Assembly (NCBI GenBank): GCA_934351765.1
Contig: CAKRJM010000046.1
Span: forward strand, 1-12,512
DNA length: 12,512 nucleotides
Reading direction: 5' to 3'
Origin: an uncultured Lachnospiraceae bacterium
GTDB taxonomy: Bacteria > Bacillota > Clostridia > Lachnospirales > Lachnospiraceae
The notes under the pieces are model-generated. The model saw only the letters and a list, made by a program, of their open reading frames with translations, did not search any database and had not been told where the DNA came from. A program made the translations under genes and the position numbers. Shown one piece after another: positions 6,701-12,512 of this stretch (its first letter is position 1; every line of letters begins with the position of its first letter).

Positions 6701-8652
6701 TGGATGTTACCTCCAGCGCCGCCATGTTCCGCGTGGTGAACTGTGTGCTGACTGTCAAAGATGGAAAGATGAGCGCGGTTCTGACCTTAAGCGGAACCGG
6801 ATACGGTTATTTATATATGGGAACCAAGGAGGAGGCAGCCGCTGCGGCAGCATCCAGGTGGATTCCATTTGTGACAGATGCCGATGGAAAATATACCTAT
6901 ACCGTACCGGTGGAAGCACTGGACAAGGGAATTTCCGTGGCTGCATACTCGACAAAAAATAAAATCTGGTATGACCGGATCCTGACCTTTAACTCCGATA
7001 CTCTGAAGAAGATCGGTGATGTGGATGATACAGAGCCTGCGGATCCTTCGAATCCGACAAAGCCGTCCGAGCCCGGAAATAACGGAAATGATAATGAAAA
7101 CAATACGATTCCGGACAATGACGGCAGGGAAGATCATGAATCCAAGTATGAATCCGATACCAGCGGTTCTACAGCTAAGGTGGACAGCGCGACCGGACTG
7201 GCGGACGGCGTATATAAGCCCGACAAGTTTTCCTGGTCGGGCGGAACCGGAAAGGTTCGGATCACCTGCAACAAGATCACCGTGAAGAACGGTCAGGCTT
7301 ATGCGACACTGGTATTCAGCAGCAGCTCCTATCAGTATGTAAAGGCAAACGGAAACACCTATTACACCACAAAGAGCGGCGGATCGGCAATGGTTACGAT
7401 TCCCATCGCATTAAATAAAAACAACAAGATTATCGGCATGACCACGAAGATGAGTGCGGCTCATGAGATCGAATACAGCATCTTCGTATATCTGGCTGTG
7501 GACGGAGCACAGTCCATCGGTGAGAACAGCAACAAGAAGCTGGATGAGGAAGCGCCGGAGATCATCGGTCTGGAGTATCAGTCCGAGACCAAGCTGGATT
7601 ATGCCGAGTATTTTAAGATTTATCATTATGATCAGGGAATCGTGCTTCTGGAGATCGATACCACAAAGGATACGGCAAGAGATCCGGAAAAACAGGAGTC
7701 TGAGGATTCCGAGAGCACGGCAGATGACAAGGCAGATCAGACGGAAAACAAGAAGACAGATGCTGCCGAAGAAACAGAAGACTCCTCCGGACAGGCGGCT
7801 GACAGCAATATCGTGGACGGTGAGGAGCTGGTTCCCAGCGAGGCAGAAAAGGCCGCAGAGCTCTATAAGGGCAATGTGGTAAAATATCTGCTGATCCCGG
7901 CCGGCGTGGAGGTTCCTGTTGGTCTGGAGGACGACATGATCCTGGTTCAGATGCCTGAGAAGGACGAGGATGCAGACGGGACCTCTGATACAAAGAAGGA
8001 CGATACAAAGAATAAGGACTCTGCTTCTGAAAAGAAGAGCGATGAGGAAGAATGGATCACAGAGCGGAAGGCCTATGTGGCTGATGAAGCACTTCTGGAG
8101 ACCATGAAGGAGCTGGGCCTGTTAGACATGGTGGCAGCAGTCGGCATGGAGAAGGAGGAGTGCCAGGTTCCCGAGATCGTTCAGAAGATGGAAGCAGAGC
8201 AGGGCGAAAAGACGGCAGAGATCGTTTATGGCGGACTCTTTGATATGCCAGACTTTAAGACTCTGATCAAGCAGGAAGTCAATCTGGCTCTTATGCCGGC
8301 AGAGCTTCTTCCCAGGGAGGAAGAAACCGGTACCGAGAATGCAGACAGGACAAAGACTGAAGCAAAGGCTGTGACCGGAACAAAAACCGACAAGGCAGCC
8401 GCAGACGAAACGGAGGAAACCGATGAGCCTCTTTCTGTGGAAGCACAGACAAAGCTTTATGAGGATCTGACCGAGAAGTTTGCCATGTTTGACATTCCGG
8501 TGATCGTGGACCGTTCCGCAGATGAAAAGACGGAGCTGGCAAAATACGAGTGGATCAAGGTTTATGGTGTCCTGTTCGGCTGTGAGGAAAAAACAGACGA
8601 GCTGTTTCAGGATGCTGTGAAAGAAGCAAAGCAGCAGGAGAGCAGATCATGA
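3763..8652 (+). CDS. Giant secreted multidomain protein: NEAT-like repeats, two Ig-like domains, half solute-binding domain
   Basis: The protein has 1629 residues. ATG 3763 is chosen for its AGGAGGA site and the signal peptide that follows (residues 1-27, VRA cleavage); the frame runs open upstream through the riboswitch. LLSC ending at Cys15 is a weak alternative lipobox. Domain order: Glu/Thr-rich linker (about 34-120); beta-rich module copy 1 (160-273); Ig-like (274-360); copy 2 (365-493); Ig-like (499-591); copies 3 (594-706), 4 (714-823), 5 (831-948), 6 (974-1085) and 7 (1145-1246); then about 1260-1629, homologous to the N-lobe of the adjacent solute-binding protein and broken by three charged inserts. 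There is no C-terminal LPXTG or membrane anchor. The gene overlaps the lipoprotein gene by four bases (ATGA). Riboswitch control suggests extracellular corrinoid capture; ligand and role are inference. I do not recognise a named family. Confidence 0.85.
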   Translation: MKRRGMSTLALLLSCSMALSPVSYVRASSSSVLEESETTAEEETIPEETKAPEQKPEEETGTEPETKESETVETVPETESSVETEGGETDPEETKTETDAETETAEEPTEAETETVQPTASVRKEEVKKIQKTAADAAETIEKIALFAARETGLAVAPTMAITGVNVLKSNPESEDGYSEYGMFPITDAVCTVKGDQIEITFNTGRKKVFDGIYLGLKSDEGKTVQYSGSGSPVTFTIQVPLSKKNTWIPVTLYRSDKGTWNDNELWLSIPDVTTLTKQPEAASKKIGETVSLSVAAAGTASYQWQKSSDNGATWTDCQGANVAVYEFTMSAETAGLYRCKVTAEGKIGTVSENVQVSVASEQEGYVSDDGVSAVYASDDTKNPGKAYSMFKIGASKVTVKGDRLEVSIWVKPASSGKFSYDAIYIGNRNDETKEPVVLGAEDPTMSDKLQKFTFTVPVSMAGGEANFVPRSASKGTWSVKSSLAFKLPKLSDFKKPSVINITTQPKDVTVKAGKPVTLSVEAAGEAGVTLSYQWQKSNGTEWADCEGESAKTAAYGFVMSGETEGSYRCRITDSTGTTVVTNTVSAAILTSPIATGDRVKVVKSDGDEFKMFTTNSSKVIEDGDELEITITTKNTSFDELYLGENDEENKTPVIRGTELTDGGWSFTFRVPKSQKGAVLPVALHKVKDGSWYTNQDLWIYIPDEGIETIPTAENEIRLTEGGTGTASKKLNIQSSKAVLKGDSVIVTLNVTGKEYDRLYLGVQADSNKTPVISGSYSAETDLTTFTFTVPAEKQGMNIPVTPGTANSWFTYARDLFISIPNLAGNANTSADGIYDLYGSAYPASNTYSLNFERESSLTIKGDTATVTMVTQAGNYDKLYIGEVSDPDSEKNAKAAEAVDRSDIASGYKSFTFTIPTADLGKDLNYVVHLSKSGTWAVKAGTLHINGILPKTGDLPDPVDPNPVDPNPGVNAPADGIYTMDVTSSAAMFRVVNCVLTVKDGKMSAVLTLSGTGYGYLYMGTKEEAAAAAASRWIPFVTDADGKYTYTVPVEALDKGISVAAYSTKNKIWYDRILTFNSDTLKKIGDVDDTEPADPSNPTKPSEPGNNGNDNENNTIPDNDGREDHESKYESDTSGSTAKVDSATGLADGVYKPDKFSWSGGTGKVRITCNKITVKNGQAYATLVFSSSSYQYVKANGNTYYTTKSGGSAMVTIPIALNKNNKIIGMTTKMSAAHEIEYSIFVYLAVDGAQSIGENSNKKLDEEAPEIIGLEYQSETKLDYAEYFKIYHYDQGIVLLEIDTTKDTARDPEKQESEDSESTADDKADQTENKKTDAAEETEDSSGQAADSNIVDGEELVPSEAEKAAELYKGNVVKYLLIPAGVEVPVGLEDDMILVQMPEKDEDADGTSDTKKDDTKNKDSASEKKSDEEEWITERKAYVADEALLETMKELGLLDMVAAVGMEKEECQVPEIVQKMEAEQGEKTAEIVYGGLFDMPDFKTLIKQEVNLALMPAELLPREEETGTENADRTKTEAKAVTGTKTDKAAADETEETDEPLSVEAQTKLYEDLTEKFAMFDIPVIVDRSADEKTELAKYEWIKVYGVLFGCEEKTDELFQDAVKEAKQQESRS
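4240..7500 (+). repeat. Seven divergent copies of a ~110-residue beta-rich module within the giant gene
   Basis: Each copy follows one pattern: a start like ADGIY, then TVKGD-x-hydrophobic strands, a YDxLYxG turn (IYLG, IYIG, LYLG, LYLG, LYIG, LYMG), a Lys/Thr-Pro-Val stretch, FTFTVP, and an end with a KGTW- or SW-like motif before a beta strand (LWLSIP, LWIYIP, LFISIP). Copies 1-5 are most alike. Copies 6 and 7 are more diverged, and copy 7 (nt 7195-7500) ends in a KMSAAHEIEYSI segment. The size and beta-rich pattern recall NEAT domains of haem-uptake proteins, but the NEAT signature residues are not evident. The copies are diverged at DNA level, so the expansion is old. Confidence 0.7.
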
Positions 8653-9908
8653 GAAAGAAGTTTTATCGCCTGACCGCTCTGGCTTTGTCAGCAGTCCTCC
8701 TTCTGGGGGGCTGCGGCAGCCGGACGGCAGAAAATACAGAGACCACAAAGGCTGCGGCCGAGACGACGGCCGCAGCAGCGGAAACAACGGAAAGCGAATC
8801 AAAGGCGGACGGAGAAACGGAAGCTGAGGAAAGCAGCAGGGCAGCTCAGAAAGATGAAAATGCACCGGAGCTTCCCGGACTGACTTATGAATCCACCATG
8901 GAGCTGACCTATGCGGAGTGCTTTGATGTATACAATTATGAGGGCGGCTATTCCCTGATCGATGTTCATGACAGCGCCAGATATCTGGTGGTTCCCGACG
9001 GGAAGGAAGCACCGGAGGGGTTGGATTCGGACATCATCGTGCTCCAGAAGCCGTTAAATAAGATCTATCTGGCGGCTACCTCTGCCATGGCATTGTTTGA
9101 TTCCATCGATGCCCTGGATTCGATCCGGTTAAGCGGAACTCAGGCATCCGGCTGGTATATTGAGGATGCGGTGACTGCCATGAACGATGGAAAGATTCTT
9201 TATGCCGGAAAGTACAGCGAGCCGGATTATGAGCTTCTGGTAGACGAGGGCTGCAATCTGGCCATTGAGTCCACCATGATCCTTCACACGCCCAAGGTTC
9301 AGGAAATGATCGAAATGCTGGATATTCCGGTATTCATCGACCGATCCAGCTATGAGACCCATCCGCTGGGAAGAACCGAGTGGATCAAGGTTTATGGTGT
9401 CCTTACCGACAAGGTAAGTGAAGCAGAGCAGTTCTTTGAGGAGCAGACAAAGGTCATCAGTGATCTGAAGGATTTCCAGAACACCGAGAAGACGGTGGCA
9501 TTCTTCTATGTGAGCACCGACGGCTCCGTGGTTGTGCGGAAGGCAACTGATTATATTCCCAAGATGATCGAGATCGCCGGCGGCCGCTATGCCTTCGCGG
9601 ATCTGGCGGACGATTCCGGAAAAACCAACGTTTCCCTGTCCATGGAGGAATTTTATGCAACGGCAGTCAATGCCGACTATCTGGTATATAATGCGGCCAT
9701 CGATTCCCCCATCCAGAGCATGGATGAGCTGATCGGCAAGAGCGAGCTGTTTGCAGATTTCAAGGCCGTAAAAGAGGGGAATGTCTGGACAACAGGAAAA
9801 TCCCTGTATCAGGCAACCGACATCGTCGGAGAGCTGATCCGCGACCTGAATCTCATGCTGACAGACGGGGACGCTTCCCAGATGACCTTCTTAACAAAAG
9901 TACAGTAA
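8649..9908 (+). CDS. ABC transporter solute-binding lipoprotein, BtuF/FecB-like (type III)
   Basis: This 419-residue protein is the extracellular receptor for the adjacent importer. It begins MRKKFYRL, with a hydrophobic stretch and lipobox LGGC (Cys22, codon 8712-8714), so it is a membrane-anchored lipoprotein. A Thr/Glu/Ala-rich linker (about 27-75) precedes the binding fold. The N-lobe includes RYLVVPDG, IYLAATSAMALFDSIDAL and IPVFIDRSSYE. The connecting helix follows EWIKVYGVL, and the C-lobe contains VAFFYVSTDGSVVVRKATDYIPKMIEIAGG. This is the Peripla_BP_2 layout, longer than typical BtuF because of the linker and N-terminal additions. The N-lobe is homologous to the C-terminus of the upstream giant protein, including a 27-base identical stretch. 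The start overlaps the preceding stop (ATGA). A corrinoid ligand is inferred from the riboswitch; iron-siderophore or haem are alternatives. Confidence 0.9.
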   Translation: MRKKFYRLTALALSAVLLLGGCGSRTAENTETTKAAAETTAAAAETTESESKADGETEAEESSRAAQKDENAPELPGLTYESTMELTYAECFDVYNYEGGYSLIDVHDSARYLVVPDGKEAPEGLDSDIIVLQKPLNKIYLAATSAMALFDSIDALDSIRLSGTQASGWYIEDAVTAMNDGKILYAGKYSEPDYELLVDEGCNLAIESTMILHTPKVQEMIEMLDIPVFIDRSSYETHPLGRTEWIKVYGVLTDKVSEAEQFFEEQTKVISDLKDFQNTEKTVAFFYVSTDGSVVVRKATDYIPKMIEIAGGRYAFADLADDSGKTNVSLSMEEFYATAVNADYLVYNAAIDSPIQSMDELIGKSELFADFKAVKEGNVWTTGKSLYQATDIVGELIRDLNLMLTDGDASQMTFLTKVQ

Positions 9909-9920
9909 AAGAGGAATGAT

Positions 9921-10961
9921 ATGCAGCAGAACTTTCACATGGAAAATTTTAAACGACGCTCGCGTTATGTGCTGGTGTTCGCCGTTCTGACCGCAGCCTT
10001 TCTGGCCATCACGGTGCTGAATATCAATACGGGGAATGTGGATATTTCTGTTCCGGAGATCCTCCGGATCATCTTTAAGGGCGGAGGCTCCCAGACAGAG
10101 TATAACATCATCTGGAAGATCCGCCTGCCCCGGATCCTCATGGCGGCATTGCTGGGAGGGGCGCTGTCCCTTTCTGGTTTTCTGCTGCAGACCTTTTTTG
10201 AAAATCCGATTGCCGGTCCGTTTGTGCTGGGAATCTCTTCCGGTGCGAAGATGGTGGTGGCATTGACCATGATTTATTTTCTGGAGAAATTCCGGACGGT
10301 TTCCTCTTACACGCTGATCCTGGCGGCGTTTATCGGATCGCTGATCACGATCGGTTTTATCCTGCTGTTTTCAAGAAGGCTGCGCCACATGGCGACGCTT
10401 CTGGTGGCCGGTATCATGGTCGGGTATATCTGCTCTGCGGTTACGGATTTTGTGATTACCTTTGCAGAGGATTCCGATATCGTGAATCTTCACGGCTGGT
10501 CCCAGGGCAGCTTTTCGGGCATGAGCTGGAGTAATGTGGCAGTGGCGGCAGTGGTGGTCGGGATTACGGTCTGCATCACATTTTTCTTGTCCAAGCCCAT
10601 CGGCGCGTATCAGCTTGGTGAGGCTTATGCACAGAGCATGGGGGTTAATATTAAGGCATTCCGGGTGGCACTGATCCTGCTGTCCAGTATTCTGTCAGCC
10701 TGTGTGACGGCCTTTGCCGGCCCCATTTCCTTTGTCGGGATCGCTGTGCCGTATCTGATCAAGCAGTGTCTCGGCACCTCGCGGCCTCTGGTGGTGATCC
10801 CGGGAACATTCTTAGGCGGAGCCGTGTTCTGCATGCTGTGCGATCTCATTGCCAGGACTGCCTTTGCACCGCTGGAACTGAACATCAGCACGGTAACATC
10901 GGTGTTTGGTGCGCCTATCGTGATCTTTATGATGTTAAAACGGCAGAAAGGAAAGCGCTGA
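9921..10961 (+). CDS. FecCD/BtuC-type ABC transporter permease
   Basis: This 346-residue polytopic membrane protein forms the translocation channel of a type II importer for cobalamin, siderophore or haem; the family normally has about ten helices and acts as a homodimer. Typical blocks are RLPRIL (67-73) leading into a Gly/Ala/Leu-rich helix, NPIAGPFVLGISSGA (95-109), LGEAYAQSMGVNI (232-244), and the coupling-helix region GPISFVGIAVPYLIK (267-281). In the last block many relatives have PH...R where this protein has PY...K. The start is supported by AGAGGAA at 9910-9916, just after the upstream stop. The stop shares its last base with the ATPase start, so the genes are translationally coupled. 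Transport class is secure; corrinoid specificity is inferred from the riboswitch. Confidence 0.94.
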   Translation: MQQNFHMENFKRRSRYVLVFAVLTAAFLAITVLNINTGNVDISVPEILRIIFKGGGSQTEYNIIWKIRLPRILMAALLGGALSLSGFLLQTFFENPIAGPFVLGISSGAKMVVALTMIYFLEKFRTVSSYTLILAAFIGSLITIGFILLFSRRLRHMATLLVAGIMVGYICSAVTDFVITFAEDSDIVNLHGWSQGSFSGMSWSNVAVAAVVVGITVCITFFLSKPIGAYQLGEAYAQSMGVNIKAFRVALILLSSILSACVTAFAGPISFVGIAVPYLIKQCLGTSRPLVVIPGTFLGGAVFCMLCDLIARTAFAPLELNISTVTSVFGAPIVIFMMLKRQKGKR

Positions 10962-12055
10962 TGGAAGAGTACTATCTGAAGCTGGAAAATCTGGAGGTGG
11001 GCTATGACGGAACCCCGCTGATCCATGATATCAACATCGGGATCCGGAAGGGGGAGATCGTGACCCTCATCGGCCCCAACGGCTCCGGAAAATCCACGAT
11101 CTTAAAGAGCATTACCAGACAGCTGAAGCTCATCGGCGGAAAAGCCGTTCTGGATCAGAATGATATCGGTTCCATGTCTTATAAGAGCCTTTCCACGAAA
11201 ATGGCGGTGGTTCTGACGGAGCGCATGAAGCCGGAGCTGATGACCTGCCATGACATTGTTGCCACCGGCCGTTATCCCTATACGGGACGGCTGGGGATTC
11301 TGAGCCGGGAGGACGAGAAAAAGGTGGAGGACGCCATGTGCGCCGTTCATGCAGAGAATCTGGGAAGCCGGGATTTTAATGCCATCAGTGACGGACAGCG
11401 CCAGAGGGTCCTGCTGGCCAGAGCCATCTGCCAGGAGCCGGAGATCATCATTTTAGATGAGCCTACCTCGTTTCTGGATATCCGCCACAAGCTGGAGCTT
11501 CTGTCCATTCTGAACACCATGGCGAGGGAGAAGCAGATCACGGTGGTCATGTCCCTCCATGAGATCGATCTGGCCCAGAAGGTTTCTGATAAGATCCTCT
11601 GCGTCAAGGGTGAGTATATTTCCCATTACGGCCGGCCGGAGGAGATCTTCCGGGAGGAGATCATACGGGAACTGTATGAGATCGATAACGGATCCTACGA
11701 TCCCTGCTTCGGAAGCATCGAGCTTCCGGGGATTCTGGGAGAGCCGCAGGTACTGGTGCTTTCAGCCTGCGGGACGGGAATCCCGGTCTACCGCAGACTT
11801 CAGAAGGAGCAGATCCCCTTTGCGGCGGCCATTCTTTATGAGAACGATCTGGATTACCGGCTGGCCAGGGTTCTGGCGTCAAGGGTCGTTTCCGAGACTC
11901 CGTTTCAGGAGATCAGCGACCAGGCTTTTTCGGAGGCACTGAAGCTGGTTCGGTCCTGTGACCGGGTCATCGATGCAGGTGTGCCCATCGGCTCCTGCAA
12001 TCGCCGTATGGAGGAGCTTTTTAGGGCTGCGGGAGAAAAGCTGAAAAAAATCTAA
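10961..12055 (+). CDS. ABC transporter ATPase (FecE/BtuD-type) with C-terminal extension
   Basis: This 364-residue cytoplasmic ATPase powers the preceding permease. Walker A is GPNGSGKST (38-46), the signature is ISDGQRQR (142-149), Walker B is IIILDEP (162-168), and the H-loop is MSLHE (His200). The signature varies from LSGGQ at two positions. The start at 10961 is favoured because it overlaps the permease stop and has an AAAGGAAA site; a longer in-frame start at 10766 lies deep in the permease gene. The nucleotide-binding domain ends near residue 245. About 110 further residues (from about 261) form an alpha/beta-looking domain beginning EPQVLVLSACGTGIPVYRRL and containing SETPFQEIS and DRVIDAG. 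This tail is absent from ordinary FecE/FhuC proteins. I recall similar tails on some archaeal and clostridial cobalamin-type ATPases, unverified here. Confidence 0.93.
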   Translation: MEEYYLKLENLEVGYDGTPLIHDINIGIRKGEIVTLIGPNGSGKSTILKSITRQLKLIGGKAVLDQNDIGSMSYKSLSTKMAVVLTERMKPELMTCHDIVATGRYPYTGRLGILSREDEKKVEDAMCAVHAENLGSRDFNAISDGQRQRVLLARAICQEPEIIILDEPTSFLDIRHKLELLSILNTMAREKQITVVMSLHEIDLAQKVSDKILCVKGEYISHYGRPEEIFREEIIRELYEIDNGSYDPCFGSIELPGILGEPQVLVLSACGTGIPVYRRLQKEQIPFAAAILYENDLDYRLARVLASRVVSETPFQEISDQAFSEALKLVRSCDRVIDAGVPIGSCNRRMEELFRAAGEKLKKI

Positions 12056-12094
12056 TATTTATAAAGAATTCAAAAAAATTAGAAAAAAACAAAA

Positions 12095-12136
12095 AAGCCG
12101 GACGCTGCGGGGTTGACAATCCGGGCGCTCCGGCTT
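12095..12136. promoter_or_regulatory. Inverted repeat spanning the ssrA promoter, with A-tracts upstream
   Basis: AAGCCGGA (12095-12102) pairs with TCCGGCTT (12129-12136), and CGC (12103-12105) with GCG (12025+100, i.e. 12125-12127), around a loop containing the ssrA -35 box. On the plus strand it lacks a T run, so it is a poor terminator for the transporter operon. On the minus strand it is followed by long T tracts (the A-rich stretch 12071-12096), so it could stop leftward transcription. The A tracts may also act as an UP-like element for ssrA. Confidence 0.5.
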
Positions 12137-12141
12137 ATAAT
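12113..12141 (+). promoter_or_regulatory. Consensus promoter of ssrA
   Basis: TTGACA (12113-12118) and TATAAT (12136-12141) are perfect consensus boxes with a 17-base spacer, as expected for an abundant stable RNA. The start point would be near 12149, leaving a leader of about 18 bases to be removed, normally by RNase P, before the mature tmRNA 5' end at about 12167. ssrA therefore does not depend on transcription from smpB. Confidence 0.88.
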
Positions 12142-12166
12142 GTCAATACTGATTCTTCACAAACCA

Positions 12167-12512
12167 GGGCTTGTACTGGTTTCGACGGGGGTTCAGAAAT
12201 CTGGGAAGCCATCCGTAGACCATGACTGCGTCACCAACATGGAAACCTAAATATAAACGCAGACGAACAGTTAGCGTACGCTGCTTAATTGCAGCTGTCG
12301 GCCTTAGGTCTCCCGCAGCTTAAGTAACCGGCATCGACGATGCGGGGAACTTCGCCTCCTAAGCTTTGCAGAGGTGGAAGATCTGATGAAGCTACTGAGC
12401 ATGGAAGCCTGTCTTTCGGCATTCATGTGAGGGAATGTCCGTAGAGAGACTGTGATGGAAGAAACCTGGCTGGAAGGACTTTCGGACAGGGGTTCGATTC
12501 CCCTCAGGTCCA
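12167..12512 (+). ncRNA. ssrA: Transfer-messenger RNA (tmRNA), complete except the terminal CCA
   Basis: tmRNA rescues stalled ribosomes: alanylated by AlaRS and bound by SmpB, it enters the A site and supplies a short reading frame that tags the nascent protein for proteolysis. The 5' end GGGCTTGTACTGGTTTCGAC is typical. The 3' end has the T-arm GGGGTTCGATTCCCC and CAGGTCC, which pairs with GGGCTTG at 12167-12173 (two G-T pairs) to form the acceptor stem. The last base of the window is the discriminator A, so the CCA lies just outside. The stretch after the tag stop has the GC-rich paired segments expected for the pseudoknots. The partner genes smpB and rnr are at the other end of the window. 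Confidence 0.96.
12259..12288 (+). other. tmRNA tag-peptide reading frame
   Basis: Within ssrA, a GCA resume codon at 12259 begins a nine-codon frame ADEQLAYAA ending at TAA (12286-12288). The length, alanine resume codon and C-terminal Ala-Ala match the usual degradation-tag design recognised by ClpXP-type proteases. The exact resume codon is inferred from this match rather than shown directly. Confidence 0.8.

Noticed and set aside
10766..10960. A longer N-terminus for the ATPase
   Set aside because: It lies inside the permease gene in another frame. The start at 10961 gives a normal ABC N-terminus with a ribosome binding site and TGATG-type overlap.
8649..12055. Iron-siderophore or haem uptake as the primary call for the transporter
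   Set aside because: The family fits those substrates equally well, but the operon leader is a cobalamin riboswitch, so a corrinoid is preferred; not excluded.

Overview
The window looks like a chromosomal segment from a Firmicute of the class Clostridia, most likely a Lachnospiraceae-type gut anaerobe. This rests on the rnr-smpB-ssrA context, strong AGGAGG-type ribosome binding sites, consensus sigma-A promoters, roughly balanced base composition, and the style of the secreted proteins (Glu/Thr-rich linkers, Ig-like modules). The taxonomic call is an inference from gene style, not from a search.

Layout, left to right. (1) 1-2017: the 3' part of rnr (RNase R) overlaps smpB by one base, and a long terminator hairpin (2032-2091) follows. 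(2) 2018-2301: a non-coding stretch with a small modular array of hairpins and conserved linkers. (3) 2302-3264, minus strand: a UroD/methylcobamide-methyltransferase-family protein with its own promoter. (4) 3407-3762: a rightward promoter, a cobalamin riboswitch and its expression platform. (5) 3763-12055: a tightly packed four-gene operon. It encodes a 1629-residue secreted multidomain protein, a lipoprotein solute-binding protein, a FecCD/BtuC-type permease and an ATPase with a C-terminal extension. (6) 12056-12512: a consensus promoter and ssrA (tmRNA), which reaches the discriminator base at the window edge.

Two themes emerge. RNase R, SmpB and tmRNA form the trans-translation system, and here about 10 kb of unrelated DNA lies between smpB and ssrA. 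That DNA holds a corrinoid-linked locus: a cobalamin riboswitch heads an operon for a complete BtuCDF-like importer plus a very large surface or secreted protein. The large protein carries about seven divergent copies of a ~110-residue beta-rich module, two Ig-like domains, and at its C-terminus only the N-lobe half of a solute-binding protein, homologous to the neighbouring lipoprotein.

The best candidate for an undescribed system is this riboswitch-controlled giant protein. I propose it captures corrinoids outside the membrane and passes them to the ABC importer, as a Gram-positive counterpart of surface B12-capture proteins. The riboswitch and the half-SBP homology are seen in the sequence. 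The ligand and the capture role are inference. The divergent UroD-family gene has the H-X-C...C zinc-ligand pattern of corrinoid methyltransferases, which fits the same theme.
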